Source: Homalodisca vitripennis | Taxonomy: Eukaryota; Arthropoda; Insecta; Hemiptera; Cicadellidae | NCBI RefSeq assembly: GCF_021130785.1 | Contig: NC_060213.1 | Span: 134,802,001-134,866,000, forward strand | Length of the DNA stretch: 64,000 nt | Reading direction: 5' to 3' | In this document: positions 9,617 through 21,929 of the stretch, piece after piece | How the letters are laid out: every line of letters starts with the position of its first letter | How positions within the stretch are numbered: the stretch's first letter is position 1 | Program-made: the position numbers and the translations under genes | The notes under the pieces: model-generated | Database searches by the model: none | What the model was told of the DNA's origin: nothing | What the model saw: the letters and a program-made list of their open reading frames with translations, nothing else

Positions 9617-12074
9617 GGCAAATGGTCAAAGGACAATCCGTCTCCTTGTGTAGTAATTCGTGATAGAAACGTCCTACAGATGAACCATGATATATTGATT
9701 CCTCTTACTGTAACAACTCTATCTTTTCGGAGTCAAAAGTTAAAAGGAAGGTTTCTTTATGGTTTTAAAAGGTTACTTTTAAAAAATGAATCTTGGAACT
9801 TTTTAAATAACTTTCAAAACGTCAATGACATGTATCGGGCATTTAGTAATGCTTTCAATTACTATCTAGATGTTGCGTGTCCTTTTAAAAAAACAAAAAT
9901 CAATACCAAACCTCAGAAAATTTCATGGTTGACCAAGGGCATTCTCATATCTCGAGAAAAACTAAAATTCTTTCACAAAATCTTTATTGAATCTGAAAAT
10001 GAACGTTTTAAACAATTTTTTAGAACATACCGGAGGATCTACAAGAAAGTCATACGAGCGGCTAAAGCCTATGACATCAATAGAGCCTTGGGTGAATGTA
10101 AAAATTTTTCAAGGACAGCTTGGAAAATTATTAATGATTCTTCTCGAGATACGAGTAAGGACAAGGGTTCCAGATCATTTGTGATCAAAGTTGATGACAC
10201 AATTGTTGAAGATCAATTACTAGTGGCAAATGAATTCAATAAATATTTTTCTTCTGTTGCCTCAATGAATCCGTCATTCACGGAAACTCAATCTTGTGGA
10301 AGGCGTGTTCCGGAGCCGGTTGCGTCCATGGCTCTGCCTCCTGTGTGTGGGGATGAGATAGCACGTGTCATACAGGGACTGAATTCGAAGAAAACAGGTG
10401 ACGCAAATGGGATGTCAGTTTGGTTACTTAAACGGTGCCTCAGGCACTTATTAGGACCACTCACAAAACTGATAAATTCCTCATTCGAATCTGGAACTTT
10501 TCCTTCTCTTTTGAAGACAGCCAAAGTCATTCCAATTTTCAAGAAGGACGATCCTTACATTCCAAGCAATTATCGGCCCATATCAATTCTTCCGGTGTTC
10601 AGCAAAATTTTTGAAAAAATTTTCTATGAAAGACTTGAAAGCTTTCTAGAAAACAAGCGGATTCTGAATCCAGAGCAATTTGGATTCAGAAAAAACAAAT
10701 CCACAATTGACGCTGTGAACAACCTTTTGGAAAATGTTGTCGATGGATTGGAACGGCGAGAACATGTGCTTAGCATATTTCTTGACCTGTCCAAGGCATT
10801 TGACTGTGTGCATCATGAGACACTGCTGCACCAGTTGGAGAAATGTGGCGTTCGGGGACTCCCGCAGCTGTGGCTTGCTTCTTACCTAAAGGAGCGGGAT
10901 CAGAGCGTGGAGATTTCGAACGTCACATCTAACAAAATCAAAATGCCTCATGGTGTCCCTCAGGGATCTATCCTTGGGCCTCTTTTATTCCTGATTTATG
11001 TCAGTAGATTGAACTCGGTGATCCAACATGGGAAACTAGTTCAATATGCTGATGACACGACTCTCTGTTTTAAAAGCAAAACACTGCAAGAACTGGAAAT
11101 CACAACGTTTGTTGAAGTGAATTCATGTATTCAATTCTTTTCTGAAATGAACTTGAAAACAAATCAAACCAAATCAAATTTTGTACATTTCTGCATTCGG
11201 CAGAATACACGTTCGGATGGGCCAGCTGTATTTGTAGATAATGTCCTTTTAGAGGAAACATACTCTACAAAGTTTCTGGGAATGTTCCTTGACAGAGGGC
11301 TGACCTGGGACGACCACATCGACCACATATGTGCTAGAGTTTCCGCAGGTATATATGCCTTGCGCAACCTAGCAAAGTTATGTTCCCCCAAAGTTTTAAA
11401 AATGGCCTACTATGGCCTCATCCATCCACACTTTGCGTATGGAGTAAGACTTTGGGGAGGCTGTGCCAAAAATAGATTGGAACGAGTATTCAGACTTCAA
11501 AAAAAGGCTGTCAGAATCATACAAAAGTTGAGTTTCAGAGAGTCGTGTAGGGAATCTTTTAGGGAGCTTGGATTTATGACTTTGCCCTGCCTCTACATTT
11601 TTGAGGTGATTACGTACTGCAGATCAAGGTGTACTCTGATTCGTGGCAGGGACGTTCACCAATATGAAACAAGAGGCAGGGACAACTATCGAACTCAGCA
11701 TCACAGACTGGCGCTGTCGCAACATCTACCTCAAGAAGTTGGTGTCAAACTGATCAATAGGCTCCCTGAAAGTATAAAGAATTCCAACAATCAAAATCAA
11801 TTTAAAACTCGTCTAAGACGCCTACTGGTGTCTAGAGCGTTTTACTCTGTCGATGAATTCATGATGAGCCGCTGGGATTTATGAGAGCATAGGATCTGAG
11901 GTCAGTGAGAATGTGTTTGAGAGAATGTATGAAGATGTAAGTTTGACTGTGTGTGTGAATGTATAAGGGGTTGCTTATAACTATAATTATAAGGGGTTTC
12001 TTGACGATTGCGATGCAATGTTGAATTGTAAAGAAAATGCAATAAAAGATGATTTGATTTGATTTGATTTGATT
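9617..12074 (+). mobile_element. 5'-truncated non-LTR (CR1/jockey-group) retrotransposon
   Basis: The element consists of the ORF2 C-terminal two thirds, a ~150-bp 3' UTR and a tail of (GATTT)n repeats preceded by an AATAAA-type signal ('gcaataaaagatgatttg', 12039-12056). The upstream frame is open from 9617, but the apurinic endonuclease domain expected before the RT is missing, as is ORF1. This is the usual result of incomplete target-primed reverse transcription. No target duplication could be defined, because the 5' junction is blurred. The intact frame points to a fairly recent insertion compared with the decayed RT copies at 4510 and 45500. Confidence 0.9.
9680..11884 (+). CDS. Reverse transcriptase of non-LTR retrotransposon (ORF2 fragment, 734 aa)
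   Basis: RNA-dependent DNA polymerase that copies the element's RNA at the nicked genomic target. The first ~20 residues (MNHDILIPLTV) look like the very end of the endonuclease domain. A linker covers residues 25-270. The RT fingers/palm cover roughly 278-540, with SNYRPIS at 296-302, FLDLSKAFD at 367-375 (catalytic D369), GVPQGSILGPLLF at 425-437 and YADD at 456-459 (catalytic D458 and D459). The thumb-proximal LGMFLDRGLTWDDHI lies at 533-547. The C-terminal region (550-734) has the usual basic stretch, INRLPESIK (692-700) and a final FKTRLRRLL helix. All catalytic residues are present and there is no frameshift or internal stop. The first ATG is taken for convenience, since the frame is open upstream to 9617 and the true N-terminus is lost by truncation. 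Clade assignment (CR1/jockey-like) is from motif appearance only. Confidence 0.95.
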   Translation: MNHDILIPLTVTTLSFRSQKLKGRFLYGFKRLLLKNESWNFLNNFQNVNDMYRAFSNAFNYYLDVACPFKKTKINTKPQKISWLTKGILISREKLKFFHKIFIESENERFKQFFRTYRRIYKKVIRAAKAYDINRALGECKNFSRTAWKIINDSSRDTSKDKGSRSFVIKVDDTIVEDQLLVANEFNKYFSSVASMNPSFTETQSCGRRVPEPVASMALPPVCGDEIARVIQGLNSKKTGDANGMSVWLLKRCLRHLLGPLTKLINSSFESGTFPSLLKTAKVIPIFKKDDPYIPSNYRPISILPVFSKIFEKIFYERLESFLENKRILNPEQFGFRKNKSTIDAVNNLLENVVDGLERREHVLSIFLDLSKAFDCVHHETLLHQLEKCGVRGLPQLWLASYLKERDQSVEISNVTSNKIKMPHGVPQGSILGPLLFLIYVSRLNSVIQHGKLVQYADDTTLCFKSKTLQELEITTFVEVNSCIQFFSEMNLKTNQTKSNFVHFCIRQNTRSDGPAVFVDNVLLEETYSTKFLGMFLDRGLTWDDHIDHICARVSAGIYALRNLAKLCSPKVLKMAYYGLIHPHFAYGVRLWGGCAKNRLERVFRLQKKAVRIIQKLSFRESCRESFRELGFMTLPCLYIFEVITYCRSRCTLIRGRDVHQYETRGRDNYRTQHHRLALSQHLPQEVGVKLINRLPESIKNSNNQNQFKTRLRRLLVSRAFYSVDEFMMSRWDL

Positions 12075-12395
12075 CTTTGTTTATAAGCCTTTCTATGCGA
12101 CACCTCATAATTAAAACGTTCTCAACATACATAGGCTTATCTTGGTCCATGAAAGATCTCTATTTGTTTTAGGGTCAAAAGGTAAAAGGACGGTCTGTTG
12201 GTTTATAAGTATGCCTATACGACATATCTAAATAATCTTGTCGTAATGACAATATGGGATGTGACATTTGTGACACTTATGTCACAGTTAATTTTTACAA
12301 CTATTATTAGTAATAAAGAATTTAATGTAATAACATTAAAGTAATTATATTCTTATAATGATAACATAGAAATACAAAAATTAAAATTAAAAATA
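12075..12395. other. Intergenic, two diverged short repeats
   Basis: Two related stretches, 'gtttataagcctttctatgcgaca' type at 12078 and 'gtttataagtatgcctatacgaca' type at 12199, suggest a ~120-bp duplication next to the retrotransposon tail. No gene. Confidence 0.4.
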
Positions 12396-13468
12396 AGTAT
12401 AGATTGAACTGAAATACACATTATCAAAGGACACTACAGAAGAAATATAAATTGAACCGATACACCGCAGTATCAAAGGACACTAGAGAAAAAATAAATT
12501 GAACAGATACAACACATTATAAAAGGATACGACAGAATAAATATAAATTAAACCGATACATGCAGTATCAAAGGACACTAGAGAATAACATATAAATTGA
12601 ACCGATACAACGCAGTATCAAAGGACACTACAGAATAAATATAAATTGAACCGATACAACTCAGTATCGAAATAAAAACAGAATAAATATAAATTGAACC
12701 GATATAATGCAGTATCGAAGGACACTACAGAATAAATATAAATTGAACCGATACAACGCAGTATCGAAGGAAAAGACAGAATAAATATAAATTGAACCGA
12801 TACAACGCAGTAAGGACGGAAAAGACAGAATAAATATGAATTGAACCGATATAACGCAGTATCGAAGGAAAAGACAGAATAAATATAAATTGAACCGATA
12901 CAACGCAGTATCGAAGGACAAGACAGAATAAATATAAATTGAACCGGTACAACGCAGTATCGAAGGACATGGCGGAATAAATATAAATTGAACCGATACA
13001 ACGCAGTATCGAAGGACATGACAGAATAAATATAAATTAAACCGATACAACGCAGTATATAAGAACACGACAGAATAAATATAAATTGAACCGATACAAC
13101 ACAGTATCGACGGACAAGACAGAATAAATATAAATTGAACCGATAGAACTCATTATCGAAGGACACGACAGAATAAATATAAATTGAACCGAAAAAACGC
13201 ACTATCGAAGGGCACTACAGAATAAATATAAATTGAACCGATACAACGCAGTATCGAAGGACACGACAGAAGAAATATACATTGAACCGATACAACGCAG
13301 TATCGAAGGACACGGCGGAATAAATATAAATTGAACCGATACAACGCAGTATCGAAGGACACGGCGGAATAAATATAAATTGAACCGATACAACGCAGTA
13401 TCGAAGGACATGGCAGAATAAATATAAATTGAACCGATACAACGCAGTATCGAAGGACACGACAGAAT
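12396..13468. repeat. 49-bp minisatellite, ~22 copies
   Basis: The unit reads roughly 'cagaataaatataaattgaa' then 'ccgatacaacgcagtatc' then 'gaaggacacga'. Each unit contains an inverted repeat GATAC-N6-GTATC. Copies are most alike at the right end (13200-13460) and decay leftwards. Because 49 is not a multiple of three and the unit has no stop in any minus-strand frame, long spurious frames of F/Y/I-rich repeats open in all three minus frames. Confidence 0.97.
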
Positions 13469-14699
13469 GTTACGCAAAGTATAGTCTATCGCTGAGACGG
13501 ACATGTATTTGGATAATTTTCCCTTGTAAATTTGAACCCACAAGTCAATAGAGGACTAAGAGGAATGCATGAACCAGTTTACGATTTTCTATCGAGTTAT
13601 TTTCCTATGATTTTGTGTCTCTTGTATCAATTTTCCTTGACCAACATTAGTTTTACCCTACAATAATAATTTAAAGAATATGCTAGTTTTTAATTTATTA
13701 TAAATAATTTTAAAATGTTTTAAAGTAATAGTTTTATTTAAGTTAACAATACGCCATAGTTTTAATGTGGGTTGTAATGTTATTTTGTTTTATGTTAACT
13801 TATTTAAATTAGTTAAATAGCAAGCCTAACAAAATACTTCATTTAGTAATTTTGTGGACAATATTAAGAACTGAAATTTAAAACTAATCAAATAAAATTA
13901 AGTATCAAATAAATTTGCAGATAAATCAAATACAATTAAGAAATCAAAATATTCCAATTAATATATTTCAAGCTCTTAATTTAGCTGTGATTATTATTTG
14001 AATTATTATTAAATATAAAAAGTAAAATACAAAGGTACAACACATCACCATTTCACAGACGTTGTATAGAGATGAGCACCTCCCGAACAAAACACAGATA
14101 ACATTTTCACAATCCACCATTATGTGATTCCGCTGTAATTGGGATCAGTGATTGGTAACCCTGTGAAAAAAACAAAAGACACCTGATTTAGGATTATTTG
14201 ATTCTAATGGCACATGTTTTGATCATGTATTTGTGTTCCCCGATTACCAGATTGGCCTCGTTTGTTTTTTGTCCGTGTTTAGTAAATTTCCAATCAGAAT
14301 TCAGCTGTTTGCGAGAGATTACCGTAGTATGATCATCATAACATAACATTGTTGACACTTGAAAAATGTTCGCAATTTACCGTTGTTTGGCCGTTTAGTG
14401 TCATCATTATTTGTGTTCCAAGAGTTCGAGGATGAGTTAGAGTGTGGTCTCATTTGTGGTGAAAATTTATGATGTTGTCTAAGAATATTCAAAAATAAAT
14501 TTTTGCCAAATATCCTAGACAGATTTTAAAATTATAAATCCTATAGACAATTGTGTATTTACAAATTATCCTTAAAATAAAAAAGTGGGAAAAGATTAAT
14601 TTTTTATATAGCAAAATCCATAGTAAAGTCCATCCTATTTTTTAGTTGAAATTTTTCCCAAACTAATAACTCTTCCAAGTAGCCGAATTCTGGGAATTA
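13469..14699. other. AT-rich intergenic DNA
   Basis: No gene recognised. Near 14070 'tagagatgagcacc' resembles the end of the 544-1137 element. A mixed-composition stretch follows to about 14440, but no matching right end was found. Confidence 0.4.
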
Positions 14700-14900
14700 A
14701 TAATTTGTCTCAGTCATGATACTTTGGTCTGTACACGTATACTTAGGCTCAGACACATGCTATGGTTAAAACCAGCTCTAGTTTGGCTGATACTAACATA
14801 CTTTGGCTGATATAGGTATACTTGATTCAGACAAGTAAATATTTTGGGTCAGACAGTGTGTAGTGTAGATCTGACAAGTATACTTTGGCTTTTGTCAGTT
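14700..14900. repeat. Degenerate short tandem repeat
   Basis: Irregular recurrences of words such as 'gctcagacaagtatactttg' and 'tttggctgata' at 30-45 bp spacing. Strongly diverged. Confidence 0.5.
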
Positions 14901-16183
14901 TCAAGTTATTGTTTAAAAAGTATTAATGATCCGCAGAGAGCAATGTGTAATACCTGGCTCATATAAAGCTTTACCTACCATTGTTAATTAATTTCACTCA
15001 ATTTGAAATAGTATTATTTTATCACAACGTTCTTTTCTGTACCTATGTATTTGAGTCAAAATCCTAGAAAAATACACGCAATGAGCTACGTAAATACTAA
15101 TTATATAAAATATAATATATTAACTAACTCTTTTAACTATGATTAATTTAAGGAGTTAATTATTAAAACTCTATTTTAATTAACTACTCTCAAAATATAC
15201 TTATAGAAGTAAAGAAATCTTAATAATATTTCAAGTTATTCTATGAGCTTGTTTTCAAAATTAACCATTTAATAATAGAAATGTTTACGATTGTTCAGCA
15301 AAGCAATCATTTTAGCAGGATATCGGATTGTAAAAAGAAGCATGGATTCAGAATTTTAATACAAAAACATAACTGCCGTATTTATTTATGTTAAATTCAT
15401 TATATATAACATATTATTCTATTTTATAACACTTAAGAGGTTGTTGAAATAATGGTGGATTAAATATAGTTTCAATATTTACTATTCAATATAGATAGGA
15501 TTGTTCATAATTCACTATAGTTGGTGAGGGTCGGTGAGTTAGTCTTGAATAAATGGTGCATTAATAATTAGTTAGTCTTTTAGATAATAAGTTTTAATAA
15601 ACGATTTCTTGTTGAAATGAGCTTAAGTTAAAGAGCTGTAAATCTGGAAACTGTTTTTGCCGTAATTCTCAAAATTTAAATAAGAAAAAAATATGTGAAA
15701 ATACATAGAAAACAAAAAAAGATTGGAATTATAAAAATAAAATTGAAATAAATACGATCCAAACTCGGTTTTGTGAATTGTTGATATTTAGAAAAGTAAT
15801 AACAAAAATATTATGCTTGGAAACATTTAGCTATTGATTTGATACAGTTTCTCATTATAAAGAAAGTAACATTTACTATAGGTTTATTTCGTATTTATAA
15901 CAATTTTAAAATAGTTTGTAAGAAAGTTTACATGGTAAAAAAATTTAACTTTCTACCACTTAGTGAATTACAATAATATAAATATTCTTAATTTACAAAA
16001 TAGTACGAAATGTTGGTGACTGAATGTCTTTTCACATCATGTCACCAAACCGCTTAAGCGTAGAAGATTATTGTAATTCAGCACGTACGCATTTATGTAT
16101 TTAATCTGATTTATTTATCTAGTTTTATTAGCGATGTAAACGCGTCTCATGAGCATTATTCCCTTCCATTTGTTTGTTTAAAC
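14901..16183. other. AT-rich intergenic DNA, nothing recognised
   Basis: Very AT-rich with no supported gene, RNA or repeat. Confidence 0.5.
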
Positions 16184-16405
16184 AAAGAGAGGCCGATACT
16201 CTTTTAAGCCTTATTCAGTCCGTCCTTATGGGCCACTGGTCTGTGCGAGGATCTTGTCAAAGAGAATAAGAGGGAGAGTTGATGCAGTAAAAGGTCGATG
16301 GTACTGATAAAAGGTGCAACGGTCACAGACAGGATTTGACCCTGCGTTATCTCTAACTCAGGCCCAAAGTCCAACGTCTTAGACCGCTGGGCAATCAGCA
16401 CTCCC
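16184..16405 (-). mobile_element. tRNA-headed SINE, copy 3
   Basis: Near full-length copy on the minus strand, from gggagtgctgattgcccag to the A-rich end near 'cctctctttgttt'. The A box is altered (TTGCCCAGCGG) and the B box is weakened (GGTCAAATCC), so it is probably transcriptionally dead. Confidence 0.9.
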
Positions 16406-18325
16406 ATTGTGTTTTGGATATCTAGCTTTCACTTAGGATGAACAGAAATATATAGAATAAATAACACGGAGGGAAAGCTATATTTTCTCTCAATTAAATG
16501 CTTAGTCCCAATAGAGTGCCGAGAGTGTCAAGTTCATAAATTTTCAATCATTCAATTGTCATTTTCAATTTTTTCCTTTAAAATTGTTGTAATTGTTTTA
16601 GATTGTATAATGACAATGAAATATGCGTTTCAAATGTGTATCAAAACTAACTAGGAGGCTGTTTTAAGTACTTCTAGGAGTGACATTAATCGTATAAAAA
16701 TTGTACAGCCTACATAAGTCAGAAAGTATGTTGCCCCTCTTCAAGGATAATGAAGAGACTCTGGGTGACACGTAAACGTGACAATTACATCATGTTATGA
16801 ACAGTAGCTATTTCAAGTTCACAGTTTTCACGATAGGGCTTGAAAGTTCACACCACTTTGTGTAATAACTTTGTTCATGAATCACGGCTGAAAGAGCCGA
16901 AGACACAATACTATCACTCATCTTTGGATGAGATCATCCAAAGAGAATACGGGTGCGTGTGGTATGCACAAGGGGAGGAGCACGGGGGTGTCGTCGGTGT
17001 GGGTGGGTGGGAGTGCAGTGGTGGGAGGGGGTACGGTGAGGGGGCAGAAAGGTTTCGTTCCGTAAACAAAAGCTTGAGGGTTTTCCTACATGTACTTGAC
17101 CACCTCTTCACCACATGAGGTCATGTTCTTCATATATTACGTCGATGAATTATTAAAGGTAACCGCTTTTAAATAAAATGGTAGCGTAACACTTTCTGTA
17201 ATAGTTTTGTTATTGGCGGTGAAATATTTGAAAGCAGAACAGGATTTAGTAGATTCTAGAACAAGGAAACACGACATTTCGAGAACTGGTGTTCGCTCTC
17301 TTCTTCAGGTGTTAATAACACCGTAAAACTTTAAGCTGTGCTAAGCACGTAAAATTAAGCAATCGAAAGACGAAAAAGGCAGAGAAAGCTCCACTGTGGT
17401 GAAGGGGTGACTGGGCAGGAAGAAGGCCTACAGGAGGACAAGAACTTCGGACACAGATGACACTTATCGGAAAAACTCTTATAACAGTAGACATGTATAT
17501 ACTACCCATTTTTAGATTCTTGTAATAAATTTACCGTAAACTTTTTTATGTCACATAAGAATATTTTTGTTTCAACTTTACTAAAACGTGCGGCAAGATT
17601 TTAGACAGTGTAAATAAATTAAATACCATTAAATAAATCAATAAAGAGAGATGTTTTGTTTACATAGCTAAAACGAGAGTAATAAATATATGTTCTTTCA
17701 AAACGAGGTTGTAATCAGGTTGTCTCAGAGCTCTCGACTAATATTTCCAGGTATGCTATTTATTCCTGGAACAAAGAAAACCACAATAAAATATTCAAGA
17801 ACTTAATAACTATCATAAAAGCAACCATTTTGATTTTTCACTTAGCAATTTTGCATCAGAAAAGACTTGTGGTAATAATTTGAAAGTTTGTATGTAGTTC
17901 GTCATAAGGCGTGATTAAAGAAAAAATATTAATTTGTAAATGAGTCATTTCCCTAATTGTTATGTACCGTTTTACTGGCACATGAGAGGTCAGCTTTGAA
18001 ATTTAAACTTTTGTGAAGGTTCAAAAAATAAAAGAAAATCTTCTGAAATAAATAAGGTCTAAACTAAAATAAAACTTCTTCTTGAAAATAATTACTGGTT
18101 TTAAAATTAAAATAAAAACTTCTTGATAACTTTAAATTCAAACTTGTAATATATTCGTCACTCCAAAAATGTACAAAGTTCTTTCAGCTTGTCTTTTATT
18201 CAATTTTCAAAATTCAAAACTTTCACACTCTAATCTGATCTGGCAATTCTTCACTTTAATTTTTCTTCAAAATTCAGTTTTATTTTGTTACTAATTTTCT
18301 TTACTTTACTTTAACTATTACTTCT
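16406..18325. other. Intergenic DNA with a G-rich patch
   Basis: Mostly AT-rich. 16983-17044 is a G-rich patch with several GGG runs (gggtgggtgggagtgcagtg) that could form a G-quadruplex. 17308-17322 is a perfect 7-bp inverted repeat around one base (GGTGTTA-A-TAACACC). A 92-codon plus-strand frame at 16840-17118 crosses the G-rich patch. It has no recognisable domain and is not called. Confidence 0.5.
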
Positions 18326-18398
18326 TTTCAGTGTTAGAAAATTAAAATTCTTCAGTGTTAGAGATTTAAAAATTCTTCAGTGTTAGAGAATTAAAAAT
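18326..18398. repeat. 24-25-bp tandem repeat, 3 copies
   Basis: Three tandem copies of 'ttcagtgttagagaattaaa' plus a few bases (starting 18327, 18351 and 18376). Confidence 0.85.
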
Positions 18399-20420
18399 AT
18401 TGCTGAAAGCATCCGCAGGTTCGATGACGATTAGCACAAAATTTAACTCTAAGCACTTTCAAAGTCTACTCTTTAAAATAACTTCCGATCAACTGAGACG
18501 GGATCAACTGGGGTCTACCTCACCCCACCTCTCAATTTCGATATCAAACACTGCCATCTGCGATGCGCGCCTCGCTGATAGCAGCCTCTTTTGTACAGTC
18601 CAGTCCTTATCATTCTTCTGGACCTACTCCTTCCACCGGTAATCCAGTTACCCCAGAATTATTATTTAATACAATCGGTACATTATCAACCGATTTTCTT
18701 GTATTTGGTATCGGATTTTGAACTACAATGTTTAAGTAAAACAAAATAATTCTACCTGTTTTGTCCTTTATCGGTTTAAAGATATTCGCATTTAAATTTT
18801 TTAAGAAGCCGCAGTTTTGAATTTGAAATTAAGGTTGCAAAGTATTAAAAATGTTTTCTGTAGTTAGGTTTTATGATTATAAAACTATATATAACATTTC
18901 AATTAAAGTATCAAACATTATATTCTTTTAATAGATCAATGCGGAGTTACTTATGGTTTTGACAAGTTTAAATAGTACGAATCAATAATAAAAGAGGCCT
19001 ACACCTAATTTATCTTGGCGAACACTTTCATTTCCTTTTTGCCATTATCTTGCTTCTAACTGAACGATCACCATTTACTATTGGCCTAGGGTAAGTTATT
19101 TATGGTTTAGTGCAGATCTTTTGTGACTTGTTTTCTTTAGTTCAGTTTTATTAATTGTTGTTTTGTTTTTATGATGTGCGTGTTTAAAAAAAAATGTGTA
19201 TAGAGTTGACATACAACGTGGTTGTTGTAACTCCTGACTTGCATGTCACAACGTTCTGGTACGATGTGTCTAGTTTAACCTATATTGTGGTTATGCGTTT
19301 GATTAGTCTTCCACCTCAGAGTAGATCAGATTGCAGATCTCGAATATTAGTGTTACTGTATTATATGTCATACTGTATAATATGATATAATAATAATTAA
19401 TTACTTTTCATAACATCCAAAAACTTCATCATACAGATTGTCTATCAGACGATATTTATTTTAGTTTCCTTAACAGTACATACCACTACTAGCTGCTTAG
19501 CGGTCTAATATGATACCATTAAACTCTCTTTTGTTGACCATCAAACAGTTCCTAGAATACGCTGCTCCATATTGTTTGAAGTCTTTATTTATGGCTTCTT
19601 GAACCCCCTTTGTCAGTCTCCCAACGGACAGTAAAGCAGCAGCGACAATGCTTTTTACCAGTTTTCCTTAAAACAATTTTTGTATTGAGCGATACACAAA
19701 TCGTATTTTTCTCAGTACTATTGGCTTACTTTTGAGTCTTTTGAAAGTAAATGTTTCAAAACGGCGATTTTGTTTCTGACATCAAAATTTCCAACATTTA
19801 AATTAAATAATGTATTCATCAATTTTATTCAATTGGTGTTGATTAAGTAATAATTTATTAAATTCAATCTTTTACTATGTAATACCTGTGTAATATGGTT
19901 AACATAAGTGTACTATAAATAACTAAATTCAATTTCAGTATGATTTTGATTAGTATACATTACTCTTATGGTTTGTGCCATGTACATACAACCAATTAAA
20001 GTATTTTTTACCATTGCGCTTAACACATATAAACATTTACTTCGTTTAAATATAATGATTATTCATATAAGAAGGTTTAGGTTTATGGTTAAAATTAAAA
20101 TGACTGAAAGGAGAAATAGACTAGCAGATTTCAACCACAAAGCTCTACACTCTGAATGAATTTTTAATCAGTTCAGAGATTTAATGTACACAAAGTGAAT
20201 AAGAAATTAAAAATTAAACTTTTTGTAATGATAGTGCAAAATGTACCTTTTTCATTTTTCGGGCAAATATTTGCAACTATTTTATATCAATCTACAAGAC
20301 CTTTCAGCTCAACTATTTAAAAAAATTTGGGGAAGGGCTGTTGTTGCGATTAATTAAACCTATCTCTTGAAAATAAATACATTTATTGCATTAAATGTTA
20401 AGTTTAATAGAGGAATTAAT
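18399..20420. other. Intergenic DNA, nothing recognised
   Basis: AT-rich apart from a short mixed-composition segment at 18400-18650, which holds an 80-codon open frame without a recognisable domain. No gene can be supported. Confidence 0.45.
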
Positions 20421-20977
20421 TGGCGGAGCTTTAGTGCAGACTATCACTTAAGAGACTGGAAACCCCATTTCTGTAAGTCTGTCCATCCGAACGATATTTC
20501 GAGAACGAACCGACTTATAGAATTGAAAGTCTGCAAGAATCTACATTTCTGAATAAGGAACATGGAGTTTGATGATAGTGCATGACACTACATGATATTT
20601 GGCCGAGCGTTAGCGAAAATTTAACACCTTATGGATAACCATGATGGCAATAAAAAAATCGCAGAATAAATAAATTTTTAATCTATCTAAATACAATCAT
20701 GACTCGTGAAATTTTAACATACAACTGCTGCCATATTTACACAATGGTAATCGTCATACTATGTATAGTGATATCTAAAGAGATTTTAAAAGTCTGATAC
20801 AATTATTCTGAACGGATGAATTTTTCAGATATATTCTTGCAATGACTTCAAGAGAGCCATAAAACAAAACTTTACAGAGTTTACATCTCTAAGCGCTGAA
20901 TGATAAGTGAGGATTTGTACTATTCAGAAATGAACTATTTCCCGCCCCTTAAAAGAAGGCTTCGCTGACGCTCAGCC
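20421..20977 (+). mobile_element. Foldback element FB2, copy with both arms
   Basis: The left arm starts near 'ggagctttagtgcagactat', with 'agagactggaaaccccattt' and 'ctgtccatccgaacgatatt'. The right end, read in reverse, gives 'ggctgagcgtcagcgaagcc', then 'ttaaggggcgggaaatagtt' and 'catttctg', which is the same order as in other copies. This makes a ~557-bp element with diverged terminal inverted repeats. The interior has no coding frame. Partial copies lie at 31320, 44436, 56800, 57226 and 61235. Confidence 0.6.
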
Positions 20978-21929
20978 AACAGTAAGAAAAGGTGAACTCA
21001 GAATGAAAAGTAGTCACAATTGTTTTCCTTTATATTAATTTTATGCTAAACAAAAGTTGTGTTCAGTGAAATACATTTGTACTAAATCAGAATTAATACT
21101 CAGATATGATACGTCAGGTCAATATCAGTATTAGTATCAGTATTACGTACACATGAGGCAGCGTAATTACGATCGGTGCTGAATAAAAAATTACAACTCC
21201 GGTCGCAAAAAATGACATGAATGACACTAATGTTGGATGGAAAAGTGCGCTTTTTGCGGAGCGGCTAATTTATTTATGTGGACATTAATGCAAAAATACA
21301 CCAGTCAGCATTGTAAAAAGCTGTGTGTATACGGATAGTACAGAACCATTGCAGGGACACATTATTTGAACTGTTAAGTGCTAAATAAAATTAACACACA
21401 GATGTGTAATTAGCAAGTAGGATAAAATCGTAGGGTGATAACTGATAATTGTATTGTGACAGTGTTAGCCAAGAAGCTTGATGCAAAGGAATTGGTTAAA
21501 ATATTATTTATTTGCTAAACAAGAACTCCGTCTTTTTAAGTGCTGGATGGTAACAAAACTTTCACTCTTTAATCTTTTAAACGCCGGTTTCCCTCATTTC
21601 CTCTATTGTTTCTGAGCCTCCTAAAATGTATAATCATTTTCTTATATCGACAACTGTTTACACATAAGTTTACGATCGAGTGTTTCATAAAGACTGGGTC
21701 TGAGGGACTGCTTCTGGGTTCTCAAAAATGTGTATCTTAATCATTGGAATTGATTGCAGTAAAAGATACAAAGTTGTCCAATGTGGATGAAATTTGGAAT
21801 TATTGTACAATTATGTGTTTTTTTTTTTTTGCTGCAATAGATCATCCAATAAGAAGAGCTCCTCCTAAAAATCACTTTAAATGAATCTATATTTATGTAG
21901 ACATTCATATATATATAAGGTAGACTAAA
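20978..21929. other. Intergenic DNA with a GC-richer island
   Basis: 21110-21340 is of mixed composition, with words such as 'gcgctttttgcggagcggct' and 'atttatgtggacattaatgc' resembling a conserved non-coding island. The rest is AT-rich. No gene. Confidence 0.35.

Noticed and set aside
12618..13543. Long minus-strand frames up to 194 codons rich in F, Y and I
   Set aside because: They follow the 49-bp minisatellite unit, which lacks stops in every minus frame. No independent evidence of a protein.
16840..17118. 92-codon plus-strand frame and 66-codon minus-strand frame
   Set aside because: Both cross a G-rich low-complexity patch. Gly- or Pro-rich stretches explain the openness.
17228..17330. 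Fragment resembling a dispersed repeat with 'aaacacgacatttcgagaac'
   Set aside because: It reminds me of words found near insect retroelements, but no second copy lies in this window, so it was not called.
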